Source: Deinococcus sp. (lineage in GTDB: Bacteria; Deinococcota; Deinococci; Deinococcales; Deinococcaceae). From it: a DNA stretch of 5,980 nucleotides. Every line of letters starts with the position of its first letter. The first letter of the stretch is position 1. The position numbers and the translations under genes were made by a program. Of this stretch, positions 1 to 5,980 are shown in pieces. The notes beneath the pieces are model-generated. The model worked only from the letters and a program-made list of their open reading frames with translations. It searched no databases and was not told the DNA's origin. The stretch is from assembly GCF_018260555.1 (NCBI RefSeq), contig NZ_JAGLBB010000107.1:1-5980 (forward strand), in the 5' to 3' direction.

Positions 1-74
1 AGGTCGACCGCTCGTACCTGCTGCGCGAGAAACTCGCCCTGGTCGCCTACGCCCTGATCGGCATCCGGCTGTAA
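1..74 (+). CDS. 3' end of an unidentified gene (partial)
   Basis: Only the last 23 codons are present, read in the frame beginning at position 3 and ending with TAA at 72-74. The C-terminus reads VDRSYLLREKLALVAYALIG followed by IRL. Third codon positions are almost all G or C, as in the neighbouring genes, which supports real coding. The tail looks like an amphipathic or mildly hydrophobic helix with no diagnostic motif, so I do not assign a family. The gene converges on murJ, and a strong hairpin begins 12 nt after its stop codon. Confidence 0.7.
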   Translation, partial: VDRSYLLREKLALVAYALIGIRL

Positions 75-86
75 GGGAGTACGGGG

Positions 87-122
87 AGGTGGGGTGTAGG
101 AGATTGCTCCCACACCCCACCT
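87..122. terminator. Bidirectional hairpin terminator between converging genes
   Basis: Positions 87-97 (AGGTGGGGTGT) are perfectly complementary to 112-122. After one A/C mismatch (98/111) the stem continues with GGAG 99-102 paired to CTCC 107-110 around an ATTG loop at 103-106. That gives 15 pairs in 36 nt. It lies 12 nt after the stop of the rightward partial gene and 13 nt after the stop of leftward murJ, so it can serve both. The U-tract is weak: TTCTTG follows on the plus strand and none follows on the minus strand. The terminator role is inferred from structure and position. Confidence 0.75.
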
Positions 123-135
123 TCTTGCAACCCGG

Positions 136-1752
136 TTACCGTTTCAGTCGGCGCGTGATCGCCCCCACTTCCGGCATTCTCAGGGCCAGCGCGCCGCCAA
201 GGTACACGGCGAGGCCCGCCCCGCCCGCCAGGGCCAGCACGGGGATGCTGGTCAGGATGAAGCCCGGCTGGATCGGCAGCGCGCGGGTGACCAGCCACGC
301 CGCGCCGCCTGACACGGCGGCCAGTGGCACGACGCGCAGCAGGTGCCCCGTCACCTCGCGCGCCGGGAAGCCCACGGCGCGGCGGTACAGGACGATCAGG
401 GCGGCGGTCATCAGCAGACCGCTGATGGTGGTGCTCAGGCCAAAGCCGATCAGGCCCAGGCCCGGCACCAGCAGGCGGTACAGCCCGACCTCCAGCACGA
501 AGCCGATGGCGCTGATCGTCACGGCCTCGCGGGTGCGTTCACGGGCGTAGAAGGTGCGCAGCAGCACCGTCACCAGCGCCCACGGCACCAGCGCGAAAGC
601 CCAGCCCAGCAGGATGCCGCTGCCCGCCGCGAACTTGTCCAGTTCCGCCGTGCCTCTGGGCGCTTCCAGGTTGATCATGCTGACCGCGAAGGGGGCCAGG
701 GCGATCAGCAGGGCGCTCATCGGGGCGGCCAGGAACGTGGTGGTGCGGATGGTGCTGGCGGTCAGCGCACGGAACTGGGTCCAGTCCTTCTCGGCGGCGG
801 CCTGCGAGAAGCGCGGGAAGACGGCCAGGACCGGGGAGACCACGAACAGGCCGTTGACCATGGTGAACAATGCCTCGGCGTTGCTGTACCCGGTCTGGGT
901 TCCCCTGGGAAACTGCTGCGCGTTCGACAGCAGGCTGGTCACGTACACGTTCAGAAACTGCCGCGCCCCGGCGGTCAGGGTGAACGGCGCCATCTGCCGC
1001 AGCACGCGCCCCACCGCCGGGTGTCGTGTGAGGCTGGGGGCGGGGAGCAGCCCGAAACGGTTCAGGGCGGGCAGCTGCACCACGAGCTGCGCCACGCCGC
1101 CGATCAACCAGCCGAAGGCCAGCCAGGTGGCCGTGTTCGGGAGGATCAGAAGCGCCGCGATGCTGGCGATATTAAAGGCCACGGGCGCGAAACTGCTTTC
1201 CCGGAAGTGCTCGTCGGCGTTCAGCAGGCCCATGGCGATGGCCGACAGGCTGATCAGCATCAGGAAGGGCATGAGAAGCCGGGTCATGTACACGGCCAGT
1301 TCGCGGTCCACGTTGGAGCTACTGGCCAGCAGCTGATCCACGATCCACGGCGCGGCGAAGATCCCGGCGGCCATCAGCAGGAGGTTCACGGCGATCAGCA
1401 CGCCGCTGAACGCCTGCGCCAGTTCCCGGCGGCCCTGGGTGTTCAGGGTCTTGTAGACCGGGATGAACGAGTTGACCAGGGCGCCCTCGGCCAGCAGTTC
1501 ACGCAGCAGGTTCGGCACCTTCACGGCGACCGTAAACGCGTCGGTCAGGGCTGGCGCGAAGGTGTTGATGATCTGCTGCCGGACGATGCCGCTCAGGCGC
1601 GAGCCGAGCGTGCCGAGCATGACGATGATGGTATTCGCCCGCAGTGATTTTTTCGGGCTGGTGGGTGGGGGGGCGCCGGGCGGTCCGGCGTCCTCGAAGG
1701 ACATGTCCAGTTCGGGTGGTGCGGGGGGCGGGCCGGGCGGCGGGAGACTCAC
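136..1752 (-). CDS. murJ: Lipid II flippase MurJ (MviN family), proline-rich N-terminal tail
   Basis: MurJ is an integral inner-membrane protein of the MOP superfamily that flips lipid II, the undecaprenyl-linked peptidoglycan precursor, outward. The 538 residues contain about 14 hydrophobic segments by eye between residues 40 and 525. The N-terminal hallmark is clear: SR at 51-52, R58, DAF at 71-73, and NLLRELLAEGALVNSFIPVY at 81-100. By eye alignment R52, R58, D71, R84 and E89 match E. coli R18, R24, D39, R52 and E57. Two oddities stand out. A tail of about 35 residues, with 14 prolines in the first 33, precedes TM1, and the position matching E. coli R270 appears to be Ala294. The start is GTG at 1752: no Shine-Dalgarno is present, but a TACAGT hexamer ends 6 nt upstream. 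The alternative Met17 has neither signal. It is the last gene of the pgm cluster, 43 nt after its neighbour. Confidence 0.95.
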   Translation of the reverse strand: MSLPPPGPPPAPPELDMSFEDAGPPGAPPPTSPKKSLRANTIIVMLGTLGSRLSGIVRQQIINTFAPALTDAFTVAVKVPNLLRELLAEGALVNSFIPVYKTLNTQGRRELAQAFSGVLIAVNLLLMAAGIFAAPWIVDQLLASSSNVDRELAVYMTRLLMPFLMLISLSAIAMGLLNADEHFRESSFAPVAFNIASIAALLILPNTATWLAFGWLIGGVAQLVVQLPALNRFGLLPAPSLTRHPAVGRVLRQMAPFTLTAGARQFLNVYVTSLLSNAQQFPRGTQTGYSNAEALFTMVNGLFVVSPVLAVFPRFSQAAAEKDWTQFRALTASTIRTTTFLAAPMSALLIALAPFAVSMINLEAPRGTAELDKFAAGSGILLGWAFALVPWALVTVLLRTFYARERTREAVTISAIGFVLEVGLYRLLVPGLGLIGFGLSTTISGLLMTAALIVLYRRAVGFPAREVTGHLLRVVPLAAVSGGAAWLVTRALPIQPGFILTSIPVLALAGGAGLAVYLGGALALRMPEVGAITRRLKR

Positions 1753-1758
1753 GGGGCC

Positions 1759-1764
1759 ACTGTA
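1759..1764 (-). promoter_or_regulatory. -10 element of a leaderless murJ promoter
   Basis: On the minus strand TACAGT is followed by GGCCCC and then the GTG start of murJ, so transcription would begin at or next to the start codon. TANNNT hexamers at this distance mark leaderless mRNAs in Deinococcus. The -35 position, about 17 nt upstream, is very GC-rich and shows no good match. The site lies in the 43-nt gap after the upstream gene and would be an internal promoter of the cluster. Confidence 0.6.
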
Positions 1765-1795
1765 CCGCCCGCCCCGCCCGGCCTTTACGGGGCGT

Positions 1796-2320
1796 TCAGG
1801 TCGGGTGGGGGCTCTGCCCGTCGGGGGTGACCTCGTGGGCGCCGCCGTCCGGCCCGATGAACAGGAGCGGCGCGCCGAAGGTGACGTTCAGGCGCAGGGT
1901 ATCCAGGTACGCCTGGAGGTGCGCGGGCATGTCGCTGAGGGTGAAGGGGGCGCGCGGGGCGGCCACCAGGCGGTACACGCCCGCCTGGCCGGGCAGCCGG
2001 TCGTACACGAAGGCGCCGCGCCGCTGCGGGGGCGTCAGGTGCTCGTCGAAACCTCCGGCGGGGGCGTTCGGAGCCTCGGTTTCGGGGCGCAGGTCGATCC
2101 AGACGTGCGTGCGTTCCAGCAGGCCCTCGCTTTGCAGGGCGGCTTCCGGGACGGTGTCGTCCCCGGCGGCCAGGAACTGCGCGACGTGCCCGCGCGTGTC
2201 GGCGGCGAACCAGTCGAATTCCACGTTCCGGATTTCCTCGCGGGTGATGACGATCTGCAACAGTTCCTCCTCGGTCAGGGGGGTGCCAGTGCTGTCCGGG
2301 TCGGTCGGGGCGTGGCTCAT
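1796..2320 (-). CDS. Uncharacterised small acidic cytoplasmic protein between pgm and murJ
   Basis: I do not recognise a named family. From ATG at 2320 the protein has 174 residues, with no signal peptide and no membrane segment. An acidic N-terminus (TEEELLQIVITREEI, about 16-30) is followed by a beta-rich segment with EFDWFAADTRGHVAQFLAAG (34-53). A C-terminal part, VYRLVAAPRAPFTLSDMPAH (115-134), precedes an amphipathic helix and a strand near FGAPLLF (148-154). A FDW[FY]A-D-x-x-G-x-[VI] pattern is reminiscent of small uncharacterised bacterial proteins, which is memory, not a search result. A GTG at 2326, overlapping the pgm stop as GTGA, is in frame, but GGAGG at 2334-2330 lies only 3 nt from it. 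The same motif is 9 nt from the ATG at 2320, so I prefer ATG. It is probably cotranscribed and translationally coupled with pgm. Confidence 0.85.
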   Translation of the reverse strand: MSHAPTDPDSTGTPLTEEELLQIVITREEIRNVEFDWFAADTRGHVAQFLAAGDDTVPEAALQSEGLLERTHVWIDLRPETEAPNAPAGGFDEHLTPPQRRGAFVYDRLPGQAGVYRLVAAPRAPFTLSDMPAHLQAYLDTLRLNVTFGAPLLFIGPDGGAHEVTPDGQSPHPT

Positions 2321-2322
2321 GG

Positions 2323-3957
<1,635 letters not shown>

Positions 3958-3964
3958 ACCGCCC

Positions 3965-3970
3965 AGTGTA
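3965..3970 (-). promoter_or_regulatory. -10 element of a leaderless pgm promoter
   Basis: The minus strand reads TACACT, then GGGCGGT, then the ATG of pgm, placing the transcription start at or within a base or so of the start codon. No convincing -35 hexamer is seen about 17 nt further upstream. The 16-nt module TACACTGGGCGGTATG is 14/16 identical to the one before the divergent gene at 4137. Confidence 0.65.
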
Positions 3971-4016
3971 CGGAGTGCGGCCCCCGCGCAGGCACTTGCG
4001 GTAAGACAGCGTGAAG

Positions 4017-4080
4017 TGCCTCCCGGGGACAGGCTGCCTGGGGACAGGGCCGCCCGGTGCCAGGGCCGCCTGGGGACAGG
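4017..4080. repeat. Degenerate 16-nt tandem repeat between divergent promoters
   Basis: Four imperfect units run head to tail: 4017-4033 (divergent, one base longer), 4033-4048 (GCTGCCTGGGGACAGG), 4049-4064 (GCCGCCCGGTGCCAGG) and 4065-4080 (GCCGCCTGGGGACAGG). The second and fourth differ at one position, the third and fourth at three. A weaker GACAGG follows at 4083-4088. The block sits between the pgm and small-peptide promoters, about 44 nt upstream of the latter's -10. It could bind a regulator or be a neutral slippage tract. Confidence 0.65.
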
Positions 4081-4123
4081 ACGACAGGTGACGGTTGATC
4101 CGGTCGCCGTGACGGTCGGCTGC

Positions 4124-4129
4124 TACGCT
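4124..4129 (+). promoter_or_regulatory. -10 element of a leaderless promoter for the small peptide gene
   Basis: TACGCT is followed by GGGCGGC and the ATG at 4137, the same layout as the pgm promoter. A TTGATC at 4095-4100 resembles a -35 box but lies 23 nt away, too far for a standard spacer, so the -35 is unclear. Confidence 0.55.
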
Positions 4130-4136
4130 GGGCGGC

Positions 4137-4247
4137 ATGAGGGAGTTCCTGAACGACTGGTGGCGGCTGCTGAAGCTGATCGTGGGGTCGCTGGCGATTC
4201 CGGTGGTGCTGTGGGGACTGCTGGTGTGGGCGGGCGTCCTGAAGTAA
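4137..4247 (+). CDS. 36-residue single-helix membrane peptide, uncharacterised
   Basis: ATG at 4137 to TAA at 4245-4247 encodes 36 residues. The N-terminus MREFLNDWWRLLKL (1-14) is amphipathic with a WWR interface motif, and a hydrophobic stretch at about 14-34 (IVGSLAIPVVLWGLLVWAGV), carrying a central proline at 22, leads to a terminal Lys36. This predicts one transmembrane helix. Coding is supported by G or C at almost every third position (ATT and GGA are the exceptions), by membrane-protein composition, and by a TACGCT hexamer 7 nt before the ATG. No family or partner is recognised. It is too short for most gene finders. It diverges from pgm and lies 156 nt before glpX. It could be a regulatory small membrane protein, but function is unknown. 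Confidence 0.6.
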   Translation: MREFLNDWWRLLKLIVGSLAIPVVLWGLLVWAGVLK

Positions 4248-4333
4248 TGGGTTGATGCGGCCACAGGTTAAAGCCGCGCCTTGAAACCACATGTTGAACG
4301 GGCAGGAGGTCAGGGGCTGCTCCCCCGGCGGGT

Positions 4334-4378
4334 GACACGCGGCGCGCCGGGTTGGAATCGTTCCCGGCGCCGCGTCTC
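4334..4378. other. GC-rich hairpin upstream of glpX: terminator or operator
   Basis: Positions 4334-4351 pair with 4363-4378: 15 Watson-Crick pairs with one C/C mismatch (4336/4376), a two-base CG bulge (4345-4346) and an 11-nt loop. A competing smaller hairpin, GGAA-TCG-TTCC, lies at 4354-4364. No U-run follows. It lies 87 nt after the small peptide gene, and its 3' arm covers the place where the glpX -35 box should be. It may end transcription from upstream or form a binding site over the glpX promoter. The rest of 4248-4403 holds only a weak GCGGC/GCCGC hairpin at 4257-4277. Confidence 0.5.
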
Positions 4379-4391
4379 ATGTGGGCCGTGT

Positions 4392-4397
4392 TACGTT
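4392..4397 (+). promoter_or_regulatory. -10 element of a leaderless glpX promoter
   Basis: TACGTT is followed by CGGGGT and the ATG at 4404, the same 6-nt spacing as at murJ and wrbA. No Shine-Dalgarno is present, and the -35 position falls within the GC-rich hairpin arm without a good match. This hexamer supports the start at 4404 over the upstream in-frame ATG at 4281. Confidence 0.6.
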
Positions 4398-4403
4398 CGG
4401 GGT

Positions 4404-5441
4404 ATGACGGTCAAACGGCAGAAAGGTGCAGACAGGGTCTCCGAGAGGGGCGCAGAGACGCGCGCGGGCAACAACCACTTCGAGCACGCGCTGGTGCTGG
4501 AAACGGCGCGCGTGACCGAGGGCGCGGCGCTGGCCGCCAGCCGCTTCATGGGCATGGGCGACAAGAACGCCGTGGATGGCGCGGGCACCGAGGCCATGCG
4601 GGAACTGCTGAACTCGCTGGATATCCGGGGCACGGTCGTGATCGGTGAAGGCGAGATGGACGAGGCCCCCATGCTGTACATCGGTGAACAGGTCGGCAGC
4701 GGGCAGTACGAGGTAGACATCGCCGTGGACCCGGTCGAGGGCACGGCCGTGACCGCCAAGGGCCTGCCGAACGGACTGGCCGTGATCGCCCTGTCCGAAC
4801 GGGGCGGCCTGATGCACGCGCCGGACTGCTACATGGAGAAGCTGGTCGTGCCGCCCCCCGCCGCCGGGAAGGTGAACCTGGACTGGCCGGTCGAGGCGAA
4901 CCTGAACGTGCTGGCGCAGAGCCTGGAACGCGACATTGACGACCTGATGATCACCATCCTGGACCGCGAGCGGCATGCGGACCTGATCCGGCAGGTGCGG
5001 GCCACAGGCGCGCGCGTGAAACTGATCGGTGACGGCGACGTGGTTGCCAGCCTGCAGGTCGGCGTGCGCGGCACCGGCGTTCACGCGCTGATGGGTTCGG
5101 GCGGCGCGCCCGAAGGGGTGCTGTCGGCGGCGGCCCTGAAGTGCCTGGGCGCGGAGATTCAGGGCCGCTTCATTGCGGAGGACGACGCCATGCGTGAGCG
5201 CTTCGTGTCGATGGGCGTGGACGAGAAGCGCGTGTACAAGACGAACGACCTGGCGCCGGGATCGCAGATGGTGTTCAGCGCGACCGGCATCACGTACGGC
5301 GAGCTGCTCAGTGGCGTTCGTCATTTTGGCGGTGGGGCCAGAACGCACACGCTGGTGATGGGGTACGCCACGCGGGTGGTGCGGTTCATCGATTCGGTTC
5401 ACCTGGAAGACGACGGCGCGCGCGTCACGATCCGCGTCTGA
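4404..5441 (+). CDS. glpX: Class II fructose-1,6-bisphosphatase GlpX
   Basis: The cytoplasmic enzyme hydrolyses fructose-1,6-bisphosphate to fructose-6-phosphate and phosphate, the committed step of gluconeogenesis. From ATG at 4404 it has 345 residues, close to the family length of roughly 320-340. Recognisable motifs are FMGMGDKNAVDGAGTEAMR (48-66), GEGEMDEAPMLYIGE (81-95), DPVEGT (109-114), GDGDV (209-213) and GGAPEGV (233-239), then FSATGIT (291-297). Against E. coli GlpX the metal and active-site residues D33, E57, D85, E88 and E213 correspond by eye to D58, E82, D109, E112 and E237. An in-frame ATG at 4281 would add 41 Arg/Gly-rich residues that do not resemble the family and would be encoded across the promoter and hairpin, so I reject it. 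The basic leader at residues 1-22 is poorly conserved. Confidence 0.96.
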   Translation: MTVKRQKGADRVSERGAETRAGNNHFEHALVLETARVTEGAALAASRFMGMGDKNAVDGAGTEAMRELLNSLDIRGTVVIGEGEMDEAPMLYIGEQVGSGQYEVDIAVDPVEGTAVTAKGLPNGLAVIALSERGGLMHAPDCYMEKLVVPPPAAGKVNLDWPVEANLNVLAQSLERDIDDLMITILDRERHADLIRQVRATGARVKLIGDGDVVASLQVGVRGTGVHALMGSGGAPEGVLSAAALKCLGAEIQGRFIAEDDAMRERFVSMGVDEKRVYKTNDLAPGSQMVFSATGITYGELLSGVRHFGGGARTHTLVMGYATRVVRFIDSVHLEDDGARVTIRV

Positions 5442-5452
5442 TACGGACTGCG

Positions 5453-5562
5453 GTGAAGTGGTGGGGCACAACCACACCATCCGGGTAAAGGCAGGTGGAC
5501 ATGGGGCCGGTTCCGCGACTGCCCCCAAGCGCCAGATGAGCAACCATGAGAGATCACTTCAC
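5453..5562. other. Possible structured element bounded by an 8-bp inverted repeat
   Basis: GTGAAGTG (5453-5460) is perfectly complementary to CACTTCAC (5555-5562), enclosing 94 nt. Inside are a hairpin at 5459-5466/5472-5479 (seven pairs, one mismatch, sharing two bases with the outer arm) and TGGGGC 5502-5507 paired with 5521-5527 across a one-base bulge. It begins 11 nt after the glpX stop. It could be the glpX 3' UTR and terminator, a small RNA, or a small dispersed intergenic repeat. No U-tract and no convincing reading frame are visible. Confidence 0.35.
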
Positions 5563-5582
5563 AGGGGCTAAATAGCTTCACG

Positions 5583-5611
5583 TTGAACCTTTTGGTTTCC
5601 AGGCGTACACT
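5583..5611 (+). promoter_or_regulatory. wrbA promoter, complete -35/-10, leaderless
   Basis: TTGAAC at 5583-5588 and TACACT at 5606-5611 are separated by 17 nt, and the ATG begins 6 nt after the -10. It is the best housekeeping-type promoter in the window. An imperfect palindrome, TTCA-CGT-TGAA (5577-5587), overlaps the -35 box, and AACC-TTTT-GGTT (5586-5597) covers its end and the spacer; either could be an operator. No Shine-Dalgarno is present. Confidence 0.7.
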
Positions 5612-5617
5612 CCGGTC

Positions 5618-5980
5618 ATGACGAACCCCACCCCCACCCCAGTCAAACTGGCCATCGTGTACTACTCGACCTACGGCACCAACCACGCCATGGCCGAAGT
5701 CGCCGCTGAGGCGGCCCGCGCCGCCGGAGCAGAAGTGCGCCTGCTGAAAGTGCCCGAAACGGCCCCCCAGGCCGTGATCGACACCCAGGACGCCTGGAAA
5801 GCCCAGCAGGAACGCAGCGCTGACGTCCAGACCGCCACGCCCGCCGACCTCGAATGGGCCGACGCTTACCTGTTCAGCACTCCCACCCGCTTCGGCGGAG
5901 CGGCCAGTCAGCTGCGCGCCTTTATCGACACGCTCGGCGGCCTGTGGGCCACCGGCAAACTGGCCAACAAGACCTTCAGC
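5618..5980 (+). CDS. wrbA: NAD(P)H:quinone oxidoreductase, WrbA type (3' end missing)
   Basis: The first 121 codons are present and the frame is open to the window edge; complete WrbA proteins have about 200 residues. This flavodoxin-like FMN enzyme reduces quinones by two electrons with NAD(P)H, avoiding semiquinone radicals, and is linked to oxidative-stress protection. Evidence is the first beta strand and FMN-phosphate loop LAIVYYSTYGTNHAMA (11-26), VPETAPQAVI (45-54), and the second flavin loop STPTRFGGAASQLRAFID (87-104) followed by TLGGLWATGKLANK (105-118), both highly characteristic of WrbA. A short Thr/Pro-rich leader (2-9) precedes the fold. The start ATG at 5618 is fixed by the promoter 6 nt upstream. 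Other flavodoxin-like reductases are less likely because of the PTRFG and GGLWA motifs. Confidence 0.93.
   Translation, partial: MTNPTPTPVKLAIVYYSTYGTNHAMAEVAAEAARAAGAEVRLLKVPETAPQAVIDTQDAWKAQQERSADVQTATPADLEWADAYLFSTPTRFGGAASQLRAFIDTLGGLWATGKLANKTFS

Noticed and set aside
343..1647. Long open frame on the plus strand opposite murJ
   Set aside because: Its translation is a Gln/His/Gly/Arg-rich low-complexity shadow typical of the reverse strand of a GC-rich gene. The minus-strand frame has the MurJ motifs.
4257..4277. GCGGC/GCCGC hairpin just after the small peptide gene as a terminator
   Set aside because: A five-pair stem with an 11-nt loop and no U-tract is too weak to call on its own.
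4377..5543. 388-codon open frame on the minus strand opposite glpX
   Set aside because: It is a His/Gln/Arg-rich shadow of glpX with no start signal. Such frames are sometimes wrongly annotated in GC-rich genomes.
5501..5571. Two tiny overlapping frames (12 and 11 codons) upstream of wrbA
   Set aside because: They are too short, have no ribosome binding site, and occur at a frequency expected by chance.
5442..5617. Radiation/desiccation response motif of Deinococcus upstream of wrbA
   Set aside because: I looked for the AT-rich palindrome of the TTATGTCATTGACATAA type here and in the other intergenic regions and found no match.
5399..5686. 95-codon minus-strand frame across the glpX-wrbA spacer
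   Set aside because: It overlaps the ends of two real genes and a good promoter, lacks a -10 element or Shine-Dalgarno, and its translation has no recognisable features.

Overview
The window is GC-rich chromosomal DNA, and the gene products, strong G/C bias at third codon positions and TANNNT-type start-proximal promoters fit a member of Deinococcus (Deinococcota). The genus is inferred from general character, not from a database search. No mobile element, CRISPR array, rRNA or tRNA is visible.

Layout. Positions 1-74 hold the 3' end of an unidentified rightward gene. It converges on a leftward cluster that reads, in transcription order, pgm (phosphoglucomutase, 3957-2323), an uncharacterised 174-residue protein (2320-1796) and murJ (lipid II flippase, 1752-136). 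A strong hairpin at 87-122 separates the converging genes. From a divergent intergenic region at 3958-4136, which carries a degenerate 16-nt tandem repeat, rightward transcription covers a 36-residue membrane peptide gene (4137-4247), glpX (class II fructose-1,6-bisphosphatase, 4404-5441) and a wrbA-type NAD(P)H:quinone oxidoreductase (from 5618, cut by the window end). The spacer 5442-5617 contains a possible structured element bounded by an 8-bp inverted repeat.

Function. The genes are mostly housekeeping. GlpX makes fructose-6-phosphate in gluconeogenesis, and Pgm interconverts glucose-6-phosphate and glucose-1-phosphate for nucleotide sugars and storage glycans. MurJ moves the lipid-linked peptidoglycan precursor across the membrane. 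The WrbA-like flavoprotein is a two-electron quinone reductase of the kind linked to oxidative-stress protection.

Most notable. Five of the six genes whose starts lie in the window have a TAC-N-N-T hexamer only 6 or 7 nt before the start codon and no Shine-Dalgarno sequence, the signature of leaderless mRNAs. The one exception, the gene just after pgm, has a clear GGAGG. The pgm and small-peptide promoters are near copies of each other in divergent orientation. The best candidates for something undescribed are the 36-residue single-helix membrane peptide and the structured spacer before wrbA. I see no evidence of a large novel multi-gene system.
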